Below are positions 17,790-26,016 of a stretch of DNA of 64,000 nt, piece by piece. The stretch's first letter is position 1; the number at the start of each line of letters is the position of its first letter. Location of the stretch: the NCBI GenBank assembly GCA_014651175.1, contig BMWJ01000001.1, positions 62,001 to 126,000 on the forward strand. The letters run 5' to 3'. The notes below the pieces were generated by a model that worked only from the letters and a program-made list of their open reading frames with translations, searched no databases and was not told the origin of the DNA. The DNA is from Streptomyces clavifer (GTDB taxonomy: Bacteria > Actinomycetota > Actinomycetes > Streptomycetales > Streptomycetaceae). The position numbers and the translations under genes are program-made.

Positions 17790-18626
17790 ATGGTGCAGAT
17801 CAAGACCCCCGAGCAGATCGCGAAGATGCGCGAGGCGGGCCTGGTGGTCGCTGCCATTCACGCGGCCACGCGCGAGGCGGCCGTGCCCGGAGCCACGACG
17901 AGGGACCTGGACGAGGTCGCGCGCAAGGTGATCGCCGATCACGGCGCCAAGTCGAACTTCCTGGGCTACGGCGGATTCCCGGCGACGATCTGCACGTCGG
18001 TCAACGAGGTCGTCGTCCACGGCATCCCCGACGAGAAGACGGTCCTGAAGGACGGCGACATCATCTCGATCGACGCCGGCGCGATCATCGACGGGTGGCA
18101 CGGCGACGCGGCGTACACCGCCTTCGTGGGCACCGGTCACGCCCCGGAGCTGGTCGAGCTCTCCCGGGTGACCGAGGAGTCCATGTGGGCCGGGATCGCC
18201 GCGATGAAGGTGAACAACCGGCTCGTCGACATCTCCAAGGCCATCGAGTCCTACATCCGCCGCCAGCCCCGGCCGGCCACCGGCAAGTACGGGATCATCG
18301 AGGACTACGGCGGCCACGGCATCGGCACCGAGATGCACATGGACCCGCACCTGCTGAACTACGTCTCCCGCAAGCGCGGCAAGGGCATCAAGCTCGTCCC
18401 GGGCGTCTGCCTGGCGATCGAGCCGATGGTCTCGCTGGGTACGGCGCAGACGAAGGTCCTCGACGACGAGTGGACGGTCCTGACGACGGACGGATCCCGG
18501 TCCTCGCACTGGGAGCACTCGATCGCGCTCACGGAGCAGGGGCCGCTGGTCCTGACCGCTCCGGACTGCGGGCGGGCGAAGCTGGCGCAGTACGGCGTGG
18601 AGGCGGCGCCGGACCCGCTGGGCTGA
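17790..18626 (+). CDS. map: Methionine aminopeptidase, type I
   Basis: A 278-residue enzyme that removes the N-terminal Met from nascent proteins with small second residues. The five metal ligands are visible: Asp in SIDAGAI, Asp in HGDAAYT, His in GGHGIGTEMH, Glu in AIEPM and Glu in the final TEQGP. The ATG at 17790 (MVQIKTPEQIAKMREAG) follows AGAGAGGCGCCGAGCA. The frame extends upstream but without conservation. It lies alone between two strong hairpins. Confidence 0.97.
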   Translation: MVQIKTPEQIAKMREAGLVVAAIHAATREAAVPGATTRDLDEVARKVIADHGAKSNFLGYGGFPATICTSVNEVVVHGIPDEKTVLKDGDIISIDAGAIIDGWHGDAAYTAFVGTGHAPELVELSRVTEESMWAGIAAMKVNNRLVDISKAIESYIRRQPRPATGKYGIIEDYGGHGIGTEMHMDPHLLNYVSRKRGKGIKLVPGVCLAIEPMVSLGTAQTKVLDDEWTVLTTDGSRSSHWEHSIALTEQGPLVLTAPDCGRAKLAQYGVEAAPDPLG

Positions 18627-18645
18627 GGCCCGCACCCTCACCGGC

Positions 18646-18688
18646 CCGGGGCGGCCCCGCGGACGGCGTCCGGTGGGCCGCCCCGGGG
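18646..18688 (+). terminator. 13-bp hairpin after map
   Basis: Arms 18646-18658 and 18676-18688 are perfectly complementary, with a small inner GGAC/GTCC stem in the loop. The infA operon begins downstream. Confidence 0.7.
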
Positions 18689-18886
18689 CGTTCCGGCTGT
18701 CCCCGGCGCCGGAAGCGCCAGGACTGTACGGCCCACAGGTGTCTAAGGATCAGCTCGAGTGGGCAAACTTGACGGATTCGTCTTTTGGGGTCCGCTGACG
18801 TAGACTGACTCGTCGGCTCTCGTGCATCCGTGTGTCCACATGCGGCGGCCGGAGTCGATCAAGGTAGCCGATTCGAAAGGCGAAGC

Positions 18887-19108
18887 GTGGCCAAGAAGCA
18901 AGGTGCCATCGAAATTGAGGGCACCGTGATCGAGTCCCTCCCGAACGCGATGTTCCGGGTGGAGCTCCAGAACGGTCACAAGGTCCTCGCGCACATCAGC
19001 GGCAAGATGCGGATGCACTACATCCGTATCCTCCCGGATGACCGGGTCGTGGTGGAGCTGTCTCCGTACGACCTGACGCGTGGCCGGATCGTCTACCGGT
19101 ACAAGTAG
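18887..19108 (+). CDS. infA: Translation initiation factor IF-1
   Basis: A 73-residue OB-fold protein that blocks the 30S A site during initiation. It starts with GTG ([20 protein letters not shown]) and keeps the family core [20 protein letters not shown]. Upstream there is a TTGACG at 18769 and a TAGACT at 18801. The TAGACT is a good HrdB -10, but the spacing to TTGACG is too long for one promoter. rpmJ follows after 61 nt. Confidence 0.97.
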   Translation: MAKKQGAIEIEGTVIESLPNAMFRVELQNGHKVLAHISGKMRMHYIRILPDDRVVVELSPYDLTRGRIVYRYK

Positions 19109-19169
19109 ATCTTGCCGCCACCGTCGCTTCGGCGCGGTGTGGGCACTGACCCGGAGAACCTGACATCCC

Positions 19170-19283
19170 ATGAAGGTCAAGCCGAGCGTCAAGAAGATCT
19201 GCGACAAGTGCAAGGTGATCCGCCGTCACGGTCGGGTCATGGTCATCTGCGACAACCTGCGCCACAAGCAGCGCCAGGGCTGA
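19170..19283 (+). CDS. rpmJ: 50S ribosomal protein L36, zinc-binding type
   Basis: A 37-residue L36 reading [19 protein letters not shown] and onward. It has a Cys-x2-Cys pair, a third Cys (VICDN) and a His (LRHK), which is the zinc-binding C+ form. A zinc-free paralogue is usual elsewhere in Streptomyces. GGAGAACC lies upstream of the ATG at 19170. It belongs to the infA-rpmJ-rpsM-rpsK order of the alpha operon. Confidence 0.97.
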   Translation: MKVKPSVKKICDKCKVIRRHGRVMVICDNLRHKQRQG

Positions 19284-19396
19284 CGCACGACCACCTGCAT
19301 CTCGCAGTTCTTCGCGCGACGCACGTAAACGTACATACGCAGTGCCCGTCCACGCTTCGGCTGACGACACCTCCGGCGGGGGCCGGGGACCCGGGC

Positions 19397-19443
19397 GTAC
19401 CACCTCTTCCCATACGGGCGGGGTCGGCGTTCGGGAGTGGTAC
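19397..19443 (+). promoter_or_regulatory. Hairpin in the rpsM leader
   Basis: GTACCAC (19397-19403) pairs with GTGGTAC (19437-19443), with CCC/GGG pairing inside. It lies in the 197-nt gap between rpmJ and rpsM. Its role is unknown; attenuation or processing are possible. Confidence 0.35.
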
Positions 19444-19480
19444 TGCGGAAGACCCCCGAAATGACAACTGGAGCCATTGA

Positions 19481-19861
19481 ATGGCACGCGTTTCAGGTGT
19501 TGACATCCCGCGCGAAAAGCGCGTGGAGGTTGCCCTCACCTACGTCTTCGGCATCGGGCGTACCCGGTCCAAGGAGATCCTCGCCACCACCGGCGTGAAC
19601 CCCAACACCCGCGTTCGTGACCTGGCCGAAGAGGACCTGGTCAAGATCCGCGAGTACGTGGACGCCAACCTCCGCACCGAGGGTGACCTTCGCCGCGAGA
19701 TCCAGGGCGACATCCGCCGCAAGATCGAGATCGGCTGCTACCAGGGCATCCGGCACCGTCGCGGTCTGCCGGTCCACGGTCAGCGCACCAGCACGAACGC
19801 GCGTACCCGCAAGGGCCCGCGTCGCGCCATCGCCGGTAAGAAGAAGCCGGGCAAGAAGTAG
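19481..19861 (+). CDS. rpsM: 30S ribosomal protein S13
   Basis: A 126-residue S13, at the top of the 30S head, contacting L5 and P-site t[28 protein letters not shown] and the basic C-terminus [21 protein letters not shown] are canonical. ACTGGAGCCATTGA precedes the ATG. A symmetrical hairpin sits between it and rpsK. Confidence 0.98.
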   Translation: MARVSGVDIPREKRVEVALTYVFGIGRTRSKEILATTGVNPNTRVRDLAEEDLVKIREYVDANLRTEGDLRREIQGDIRRKIEIGCYQGIRHRRGLPVHGQRTSTNARTRKGPRRAIAGKKKPGKK

Positions 19862-19876
19862 TCCTCAGCGGACGCA

Positions 19877-19908
19877 CTGCGGGTGTCCGGGCCACCGGAC
19901 GTTCGCAG
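19877..19908 (+). other. Hairpin between rpsM and rpsK
   Basis: CTGCG (19877-19881) pairs with CGCAG (19904-19908), and GTCCGG (19885-19890) with CCGGAC (19895-19900), around a 4-nt loop and a symmetric 3x3 internal loop. No T-run follows, so a processing or pausing role is more likely than termination. Confidence 0.5.
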
Positions 19909-19966
19909 CAACCAGCGGTCTTCGCTGTAGGACCGATCACCTCCCCTCTCCATCTGGAGTAAAGAC

Positions 19967-20371
19967 ATGCCCCCCAAGGGTCGTCAGGGCGCAGCCAAGA
20001 AGGTGCGTCGCAAGGAAAAGAAGAACGTCGCTCATGGGCACGCCCACATCAAGAGCACGTTCAACAACACCATCGTCTCGATCACGGACCCCTCGGGCAA
20101 CGTGATCTCCTGGGCCTCCGCCGGCCACGTCGGCTTCAAGGGCTCGCGCAAGTCCACCCCCTTCGCCGCGCAGATGGCCGCCGAGTCGGCCGCCCGCCGC
20201 GCGCAGGAGCACGGCATGCGCAAGGTCGACGTCTTCGTGAAGGGTCCCGGCTCCGGCCGCGAGACCGCGATCCGTTCCCTCCAGGCCACGGGCCTCGAGG
20301 TCGGTTCGATCCAGGACGTCACCCCGACGCCGCACAACGGCTGCCGTCCGCCGAAGCGTCGCCGCGTCTGA
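19967..20371 (+). CDS. rpsK: 30S ribosomal protein S11
   Basis: A 134-residue S11 of the 30S platform, near the mRNA exit. [27 protein letters not shown] and the C-terminus [18 protein letters not shown] are diagnostic. Unlike E. coli, no rpsD (S4) follows, which is the normal Streptomyces arrangement. An intrinsic-type terminator separates it from rpoA. Confidence 0.98.
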   Translation: MPPKGRQGAAKKVRRKEKKNVAHGHAHIKSTFNNTIVSITDPSGNVISWASAGHVGFKGSRKSTPFAAQMAAESAARRAQEHGMRKVDVFVKGPGSGRETAIRSLQATGLEVGSIQDVTPTPHNGCRPPKRRRV

Positions 20372-20413
20372 TCCGTCACGGCCGGTGACGGCCGTGCGTC
20401 AGTAGCGTGGGTC

Positions 20414-20461
20414 CGGGCGGTATGTCCCTTCGGGGGCGTGCCGCCCGTACCCTTGTTTTAT
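20414..20461 (+). terminator. Intrinsic terminator or attenuator between rpsK and rpoA
   Basis: CGGGCGG (20414-20420) pairs with CCGCCCG (20441-20447), and GTCCC (20424-20428) with GGGGC (20433-20437), around a TTCG tetraloop. A T-rich TTGTTTTAT tract follows, which is uncommon in this GC-rich genome. rpoA starts 46 nt further on, so part of its transcription may depend on read-through. Confidence 0.75.
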
Positions 20462-20507
20462 CTGTCGGGCATCAAATAGTGGGTGCCCACGACTGAAGGA
20501 TCACCAC

Positions 20508-21530
20508 ATGCTTATCGCTCAGCGTCCGTCGCTGACCGAAGAGGTCGTCGACGAGTTCCGCTCCCGGTTCGTGATCGAGCCGCTCGAGCCGGGCTTCGGT
20601 TACACCCTCGGCAACTCCCTGCGCCGCACGCTCCTCTCCTCGATCCCCGGTGCCGCTGTCACCAGCATCCGGATCGACGGTGTCCTGCACGAGTTCACCA
20701 CCGTGCCGGGCGTCAAGGAGGACGTCACCGACCTCATCCTCAACATCAAGCAGCTGGTCGTCTCCTCGGAGCACGACGAGCCGGTCGTGATGTACCTGCG
20801 CAAGCAGGGTCCCGGCCTGGTCACCGCTGCTGACATCGCCCCGCCGGCCGGTGTCGAGGTCCACAACCCGGACCTGGTCCTGGCCACGCTGAACGGCAAG
20901 GGCAAGCTGGAGATGGAGCTGACCGTCGAGCGCGGTCGCGGCTACGTCTCCGCCGTCCAGAACAAGCAGGTGGGCCAGGAGATCGGCCGGATCCCGGTCG
21001 ACTCCATCTACTCCCCGGTGCTCAAGGTCACGTACAAGGTCGAGGCGACCCGTGTCGAGCAGCGCACCGACTTCGACAAGCTGATCGTCGACGTCGAGAC
21101 CAAGCAGGCCATGCGTCCCCGTGACGCCATGGCGTCGGCCGGTAAGACCCTGGTCGAGCTGTTCGGTCTGGCGCGCGAGCTCAACATCGACGCCGAGGGC
21201 ATCGACATGGGCCCGTCGCCGACGGACGCCGCGCTCGCCGCCGATCTGGCCCTGCCGATCGAGGAGCTCGAGCTCACGGTCCGTTCGTACAACTGCCTCA
21301 AGCGCGAGGGCATCCACTCCGTGGGTGAGCTCGTGGCCCGCTCCGAGGCCGACCTGCTCGACATCCGCAACTTCGGTGCGAAGTCGATCGACGAGGTCAA
21401 GGCGAAGCTGGCCGGCATGGGCCTGGCGCTCAAGGACAGCCCGCCCGGATTCGACCCGACGGCCGCGGCCGACGCCTTCGGCGCCGACGACGACGCGGAC
21501 GCCGGTTTCGTGGAGACCGAGCAGTACTGA
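20508..21530 (+). CDS. rpoA: RNA polymerase alpha subunit
   Basis: A 340-residue alpha subunit. The N-terminal dimerisation domain (about residues 1-230) opens [20 protein letters not shown] and contains [21 protein letters not shown] linker with SPTDAAL leads to the C-terminal domain (about 250-315, [22 protein letters not shown]), which binds UP elements and activators. The last residues are acidic. It lies after the terminator-like hairpin and before rplQ. Confidence 0.98.
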   Translation: MLIAQRPSLTEEVVDEFRSRFVIEPLEPGFGYTLGNSLRRTLLSSIPGAAVTSIRIDGVLHEFTTVPGVKEDVTDLILNIKQLVVSSEHDEPVVMYLRKQGPGLVTAADIAPPAGVEVHNPDLVLATLNGKGKLEMELTVERGRGYVSAVQNKQVGQEIGRIPVDSIYSPVLKVTYKVEATRVEQRTDFDKLIVDVETKQAMRPRDAMASAGKTLVELFGLARELNIDAEGIDMGPSPTDAALAADLALPIEELELTVRSYNCLKREGIHSVGELVARSEADLLDIRNFGAKSIDEVKAKLAGMGLALKDSPPGFDPTAAADAFGADDDADAGFVETEQY

Positions 21531-21588
21531 GTCGCCTCCGGCTCGGGGTGCCTGTCCTTGACGGGTGCCCCGGGCCGGGCGAGGGCTT

Positions 21589-21615
21589 CGTCCTCAATCG
21601 CCGGACGGGCTTGAA
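21589..21615. repeat. Intergenic repeat-like segment between rpoA and rplQ
   Basis: The stretch TCCTCAATCGCCGGACGGGC and its flanks look like a short motif that I recall recurring in intergenic DNA of many Streptomyces genomes. There is only one copy in this window, so the call rests on memory, not on a count here. Confidence 0.35.
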
Positions 21616-21734
21616 TACGGGCTGAGGCCCGCATTCGGGTGCGGACGGCCCACGCATACTTCCGTGTGGCGACCGCTTCACGGGAACTGACACCGGTACC
21701 TGGTACGGCCGGTGCAGCACACAAGGAGAAAACC

Positions 21735-22241
21735 ATGCCTCAGCCCGCCAAGGGTGCCCGTCTGGGCGGCAGCGCTGCGCACGAGAAGCTTCTTCTCATC
21801 AACCTCGCGAAGTCGCTGTTCGAGCACGGCCGCATCACCACGACCGAGGCCAAGGCCCGCCGCCTGCGTCCGGTCGCCGAGCGTTTCATCACCAAGGCGA
21901 AGAAGGGCGACATCCACAACCGTCGCCTGGTGCTGCAGTCGATCACGGACAAGGGCATCGTGCACACGCTCTTCACCGAGATCGCCCCGCGGTACGAGAA
22001 CCGCCCCGGTGGTTACACCCGCATCACGAAGATCGGCAACCGTCGTGGCGACAACGCCCCGATGGCCGTCATCGAGCTCGTCGAGGCCCTGACCGTGGCG
22101 CAGGCCGCCACCGGTGAGGCCGAGGCCGCGACGAAGCGTGCGGTCAAGGAAGACGCCCTCAAGAAGGACGAGGCTCCGGCCGAGACCGTCGAGGACGCCA
22201 AGCCGGCCGACGCCGCTGCTGAGGAGTCCAAGGACGCCTGA
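21735..22241 (+). CDS. rplQ: 50S ribosomal protein L17
   Basis: A 168-residue L17, about 45 residues longer than in E. coli because of an acidic, Ala/Lys-rich C-terminal tail after position 125, common in actinobacteria. The core ([40 protein letters not shown]) is canonical and sits at the tunnel exit. The ATG at 21735 follows CACAAGGAGAAAACC, a strong site. A terminator with a T-rich end follows. Confidence 0.97.
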   Translation: MPQPAKGARLGGSAAHEKLLLINLAKSLFEHGRITTTEAKARRLRPVAERFITKAKKGDIHNRRLVLQSITDKGIVHTLFTEIAPRYENRPGGYTRITKIGNRRGDNAPMAVIELVEALTVAQAATGEAEAATKRAVKEDALKKDEAPAETVEDAKPADAAAEESKDA

Positions 22242-22260
22242 GCGTCCTTGGACCCCGGTA

Positions 22261-22306
22261 CGGGTCCGCACCACCCTTCGGGGCGGTGCGGGCCCGTTCT
22301 GTTTTG
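22261..22306 (+). terminator. Terminator after rplQ
   Basis: A 12-bp stem with one G-T pair (22261-22272 with 22285-22296) is capped by an inner CCC-TTCG-GGG. It is followed by TTCTGTTTT. It ends the ribosomal superoperon. Confidence 0.8.
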
Positions 22307-22319
22307 AGAGGATGCGCGG

Positions 22320-23174
22320 GTGAGTGACGAAGCAGAGCCCGGATTCGTACGGGTACGGCTGGACCTTTCGTACGACGGGAAGGACTTCTCGGGCTGGGCG
22401 AAGCAGACCAGCAGGCGCACCGTGCAGGGCGAGATCGAGGACGCGCTGCGGACCGTGACGCGGTCCTCGGTGACGTACGACCTGACAGTCGCGGGGCGCA
22501 CCGATGCCGGGGTGCACGCGCGGGGGCAGGTGGCGCACGTCGACCTGCCGGCCGCGGTGTGGGCCGAGCACGAGGAGAAGCTCCTGCGGCGGATGGCGGG
22601 GAGGCTGCCGCTGGACGTGCGGATCTGGCGGGCGGCCCGGGCACCGGCGGGGTTCAACGCCCGCTTCTCCGCACTGTGGCGCCGCTACGCGTACCGGGTG
22701 GGGGACCGGCCGGGCGGGGTGGACCCGCTGGTGCGGGGTCATGTGCTGTGGCACGACCGGCCGTTGGACGTGGACGCGATGAACGAGGCGGCCGCACTGA
22801 TGGTGGGTGAGCACGACTTCGCGGCGTACTGCAAGAAGCGCGAGGGCGCCACGACCATCCGCACGCTGCAGAAGCTGCACTGGCTGCGGGACGAGGCGTC
22901 GGGGGTCCTGACGGCGACCGTGCAGGCCGACGCCTTCTGCCACAACATGGTGCGGGCGCTGATCGGCGCGGCGTTGTTCGTCGGGGACGGCCGTCGGCCG
23001 CCCGGGTGGCCCGCCGAGGTGCTGGCGGCGAAGGTGCGGGACCCGGCGGTGCACGTGACCCGCCCGCACGGGCTGACGCTGGAGGAAGTGGCCTACCCGG
23101 CGGACGCGTTGCTGGCGGCCAGGGCCGAAGAGGCCCGGAACGTCAGGACGTTGCCGGGGGCCGGCTGCTGCTGA
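22320..23174 (+). CDS. truA: tRNA pseudouridine(38-40) synthase TruA
   Basis: A 284-residue pseudouridine synthase modifying positions 38-40 in the tRNA anticodon arm. The catalytic Asp is in [13 protein letters not shown] (about residue 61). [16 protein letters not shown] is the N-terminal motif and [14 protein letters not shown] a late conserved segment. The GTG at 22320 follows GAGAGGATGCGCGG. It is the usual gene after rplQ in actinobacteria. Its last 32 nt overlap the 3' end of the convergent reverse-strand gene. Confidence 0.95.
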   Translation: MSDEAEPGFVRVRLDLSYDGKDFSGWAKQTSRRTVQGEIEDALRTVTRSSVTYDLTVAGRTDAGVHARGQVAHVDLPAAVWAEHEEKLLRRMAGRLPLDVRIWRAARAPAGFNARFSALWRRYAYRVGDRPGGVDPLVRGHVLWHDRPLDVDAMNEAAALMVGEHDFAAYCKKREGATTIRTLQKLHWLRDEASGVLTATVQADAFCHNMVRALIGAALFVGDGRRPPGWPAEVLAAKVRDPAVHVTRPHGLTLEEVAYPADALLAARAEEARNVRTLPGAGCC

Positions 23175-25032
23175 CCCTTCGGTGGCGCAGTGCGCGGCGC
23201 AGCTTGGCCGCGAAGTACAGGGCGACGAAGGTCGCGGCGGCGGAGCGGAACCAGCCGATGTCGGGGGTCCACCAGGCGTACACGGCCGCCGCGGTGAACA
23301 CCAGCAGCCCCAGGGCGCGCAGGATCCACCACCGGGCCGGGTGGGGGGCGGCCGGTGCGGGGGTCCCGGGGTGGACGCCGTCCTTCGTGGTCATGGTGTC
23401 CCGCATGCCTGCCAGGAACCCCCGCCGGGCCAGGACCCGGGCTCCCGGGAGAGCGGCGAGGACCTCCTGGTCGCCGCCGTACCCCGGGGGCAGCGGCGGG
23501 AGGCCCAGGGCGGCGACGAGCGCGCTCTGGTGGCGGGCCGGGTCGCCGGCGGCGCGCAGGATGTGGGCCAGGGGCCGGGGGTCGGGCAGGCCGTAGGTGC
23601 GGGCCAGGGCCGCGGCCGTGGAGGTCGCCTCCGCGTGGTCGACGGCCGGGGCGGCCGTCTCCCAGGAGTGCGACGCCACCTTCCTCCCCCGGTGCAGGAG
23701 GGCGAAGCTGCTGCGCTCGGGGGTGCGGTGCAGGACCAGGGCCGGCCAGTCCTCGCCGGTCGTGAAGTTGTCGGCGGCGGAGGTGAGCGGGTCCTCGGGG
23801 AGCAGGGCGGCGCGTGTGCCGCGTACCGGGTCCGGGACGATCTCGACGTAGGTGTGGCTGTTGCCCGCCGGAGCGGTCCGCAGGCTGTGGCCGCAGATCA
23901 GTGCGGCCTGGGCGACCTCGGCGGGGCCGGTGGCGGCGATGGCGACCGACCGGGGCGCCTGCTCCTGCTCCCAGGCCGGGGTGTCGCCGGCCGGGGGCTT
24001 GGGCGAGGGTCTGAAGAAGGGGACCTTCATCGCCAGCTCGACCCGGGTGTCGGAGCGGGCCTCCAGGAACTCGGCACGGGCGTCGCCGAAGTAGGTCCAC
24101 GGGAACGTGGTGGCGTGCACGCCGATGGAACGGAAGGCGGCGAGCGCCTCCTCGTAGCGGTTCATCGACCACAGGACCAGGGCCAGGTGGTTGCGGAAGC
24201 CGGCCGCCTCCCGGTCCCCGGGCGCGTAGGCGTCGGAGAGCGCCTGGGCCCGGGTCACCGCGGCTTCGGTACGGGGGGTGTACAGGTCGGGCTCGTCCAC
24301 CTCGTCGTCCGAGATCAGGTACTCCACGACGGCCTGGAGCGGCAGGGCGTGCAGCTTGGAGCCGGGCGGTGCCTGGTCGGCCGCCTCCTCGGCGAAGGCG
24401 AACATCTCCTCGTGCGAGCCGTACCACTTGCGGCACAGGTACTGGAGCGCCTGGACGTGGCAGCCCTCGTGGTGCGGATCGCGGTCGTTCGCCTCGGCCA
24501 GGTAGGAGTGGAAGACCTCGCGCGGGGCCTGGATGCCCCGGGCCTGGGTCAGGGCGATGCGCCACGGCACGGGGTCGTCGGGGTTCAGCTCGGCAGCCGC
24601 GGAGATGACCGGCACGGCGTCCCGCAGCAGGGCGTGGAACGCCTGGAACTGGTCGTGCTCGACATGCCGGGCGCGGGCCCCCGTGCGGATCTTCCAGGCC
24701 TGGTAGACGTACTGGTCGGCCTTGACCAGTACGGCGTCGGGGTCCTCCGGCGACTCCTCCAGCCAGCTGTCCAGCCAGCCCGGGTGGTGCAGCGAGGCGC
24801 GGGCGAGCCCGGAGACGCACGCGTCCCTGCGCTCCCACTGGGCGTGCTCGCGGGTCGCGGCGAGCAGCTCGGCCGCCGGGGCGTGGTCACCGGCGGCGGC
24901 CGCGGTGAGTGCCGCCCGCAGCGAGGGGTCCGCGGCGTCGAGGACGACGGCTTCGTCGGGCGGCAGGTCGGCGCCTATCGCATCGCTGTGGCGCAGGACG
25001 CGCGGGATGGTGAACAGGGCGGTCAGACGCAC
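23143..25032 (-). CDS. Large TPR-like protein with two C-terminal membrane helices
   Basis: A 629-residue protein, not assignable to a known pathway. Residues about 1-320 form helical repeats: [22 protein letters not shown], then [18 protein letters not shown] and [13 protein letters not shown]. This part is clearly paralogous to the 315-aa protein at 35570-36517. The middle is a mixed domain with repeated Ala-rich strands. The end has two membrane helices (about 565-585 and 593-610) and a basic tail, so the repeats probably face the cytoplasm. The GTG at 25032 ([13 protein letters not shown]) follows GAGGACTCC. It lies 71 nt after the membrane-anchored gene upstream, probably in one operon. 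Confidence 0.7.
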   Translation of the reverse strand: MRLTALFTIPRVLRHSDAIGADLPPDEAVVLDAADPSLRAALTAAAAGDHAPAAELLAATREHAQWERRDACVSGLARASLHHPGWLDSWLEESPEDPDAVLVKADQYVYQAWKIRTGARARHVEHDQFQAFHALLRDAVPVISAAAELNPDDPVPWRIALTQARGIQAPREVFHSYLAEANDRDPHHEGCHVQALQYLCRKWYGSHEEMFAFAEEAADQAPPGSKLHALPLQAVVEYLISDDEVDEPDLYTPRTEAAVTRAQALSDAYAPGDREAAGFRNHLALVLWSMNRYEEALAAFRSIGVHATTFPWTYFGDARAEFLEARSDTRVELAMKVPFFRPSPKPPAGDTPAWEQEQAPRSVAIAATGPAEVAQAALICGHSLRTAPAGNSHTYVEIVPDPVRGTRAALLPEDPLTSAADNFTTGEDWPALVLHRTPERSSFALLHRGRKVASHSWETAAPAVDHAEATSTAAALARTYGLPDPRPLAHILRAAGDPARHQSALVAALGLPPLPPGYGGDQEVLAALPGARVLARRGFLAGMRDTMTTKDGVHPGTPAPAAPHPARWWILRALGLLVFTAAAVYAWWTPDIGWFRSAAATFVALYFAAKLRRALRHRRVSSSRPPATS

Positions 25033-25103
25033 GGCGGCGGAGTCCTCGGGACAGGGGAGGGGACGGGACGGGCGCGTGGGGACGGGCGGGCGGTGCCCGG
25101 CGG

Positions 25104-25949
25104 TCAGGTGGTGGGGGCCGCGGCGGCGGCCGATGCCTGGACCTCGCCGCGGTGGTGGATCTGGCGGAACGTGAAGTCGGTCAGGTCGTCGCCGACCGCG
25201 AACACGCCCTTGTCCGCCTTGGTGACGTTCTTGCCGCTGGTGAAGCCGCCGACGGTGAAGTAGGCGTAGCGGCCGTAGGAGTTGGCGGTGCGCCGGCAGA
25301 TCGATCCGCCCCGGCAGAAGGTGGGGACGCCCGCGCCCTCGAGTGAGGCGATGCCGCCGGTCGCCTGCTGGGCCGCCTTCTTCGCCTCGGCCTCGGTGCC
25401 GAACACGGCGAGTCCGACGGTGACCGCCACGCCGTCCTTGCTGTAGGTGGCCCGGATGACCTGGTCGCAGCCGTTGCCCGTGAGGATGGGGCCGAGGGCG
25501 CCCTGGGTGGTCGCGGCGCAGCTCGTGGTCCGGTTCGTCGCTCCCTTGGCGTACACGCGGTCGCCCATCGTCAGCTTCCTGCCGGGGAAGAAGGCGTCGA
25601 CGGTGACCGGAGCCCGGTCCTTCCCGGCGTCGCCTATGTAGTCCCTCGGGTCCGGCGGAGGCGCCGGGGCCACCGAGGAGAAGGAGGGCTGCGGCACGGA
25701 GGGGTCCGAGGGCAGGTCCGCGGGTCCCGGCAGCTCGCTCGCGTTCGTGCGCGGCTCGGACTTCCCGCCGGTCGTGATGACGGCCGTGGCCACGATCGCG
25801 GCCACGGCCGCCGTGGCCACGGCGCCGCCGCCGATCATCAGCCACTTCCTGCGCCGGCTCCGCGCCGCCGACTCCTCGGCCAGCGCCGCCCAGTCCGGAG
25901 TCCCGCTGTCTCCCGGCCCCCAGGAGGGCCCCCCTTGCCCAAAGCTCAT
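25104..25949 (-). CDS. Membrane-anchored extracytoplasmic protein
   Basis: A 281-residue protein of unknown function. A short cytoplasmic N-terminus (about residues 1-35) with an SRRRKW stop is followed by one membrane helix (about 36-58). Then come a Pro/Ser-rich linker and a globular outer domain of about 190 residues with four Cys, possibly disulphide-bonded (TTSCAA, GNGCDQ, FCRGG and ICRR). The ATG at 25949 (MSFGQGGPSWGPG) is preferred to 25988. It is divergent from the ABC-F gene and followed on the same strand by the TPR-like membrane protein. I do not recognise the outer domain. Confidence 0.7.
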   Translation of the reverse strand: MSFGQGGPSWGPGDSGTPDWAALAEESAARSRRRKWLMIGGGAVATAAVAAIVATAVITTGGKSEPRTNASELPGPADLPSDPSVPQPSFSSVAPAPPPDPRDYIGDAGKDRAPVTVDAFFPGRKLTMGDRVYAKGATNRTTSCAATTQGALGPILTGNGCDQVIRATYSKDGVAVTVGLAVFGTEAEAKKAAQQATGGIASLEGAGVPTFCRGGSICRRTANSYGRYAYFTVGGFTSGKNVTKADKGVFAVGDDLTDFTFRQIHHRGEVQASAAAAAPTT

Positions 25950-25979
25950 GCGGCGAATCCTAGACCGACCGTTAACCGG

Positions 25980-26009
25980 TTGGGTCAAGGGTTCGCGGGC
26001 CGTGACAAT
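25980..26009 (+). promoter_or_regulatory. Probable promoter for a leaderless ABC-F mRNA
   Basis: TTGGGT (25980-25985) and GACAAT (26004-26009) with an 18-nt spacer would start transcription at or next to the ATG at 26017. No Shine-Dalgarno sequence is visible upstream of that start, which supports a leaderless transcript. Confidence 0.45.
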
Positions 26010-26016
26010 GCTGTGT

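Noticed and set aside
18769-18806. TTGACG and TAGACT upstream of infA as one promoter
   Set aside because: The spacing is 26 nt, too long for one HrdB promoter. The -10 may be used with another -35, so I did not annotate it.
20372-20507. Missing rpsD between rpsK and rpoA as an anomaly
   Set aside because: Streptomyces normally carry rpsD elsewhere, so the absence is expected.
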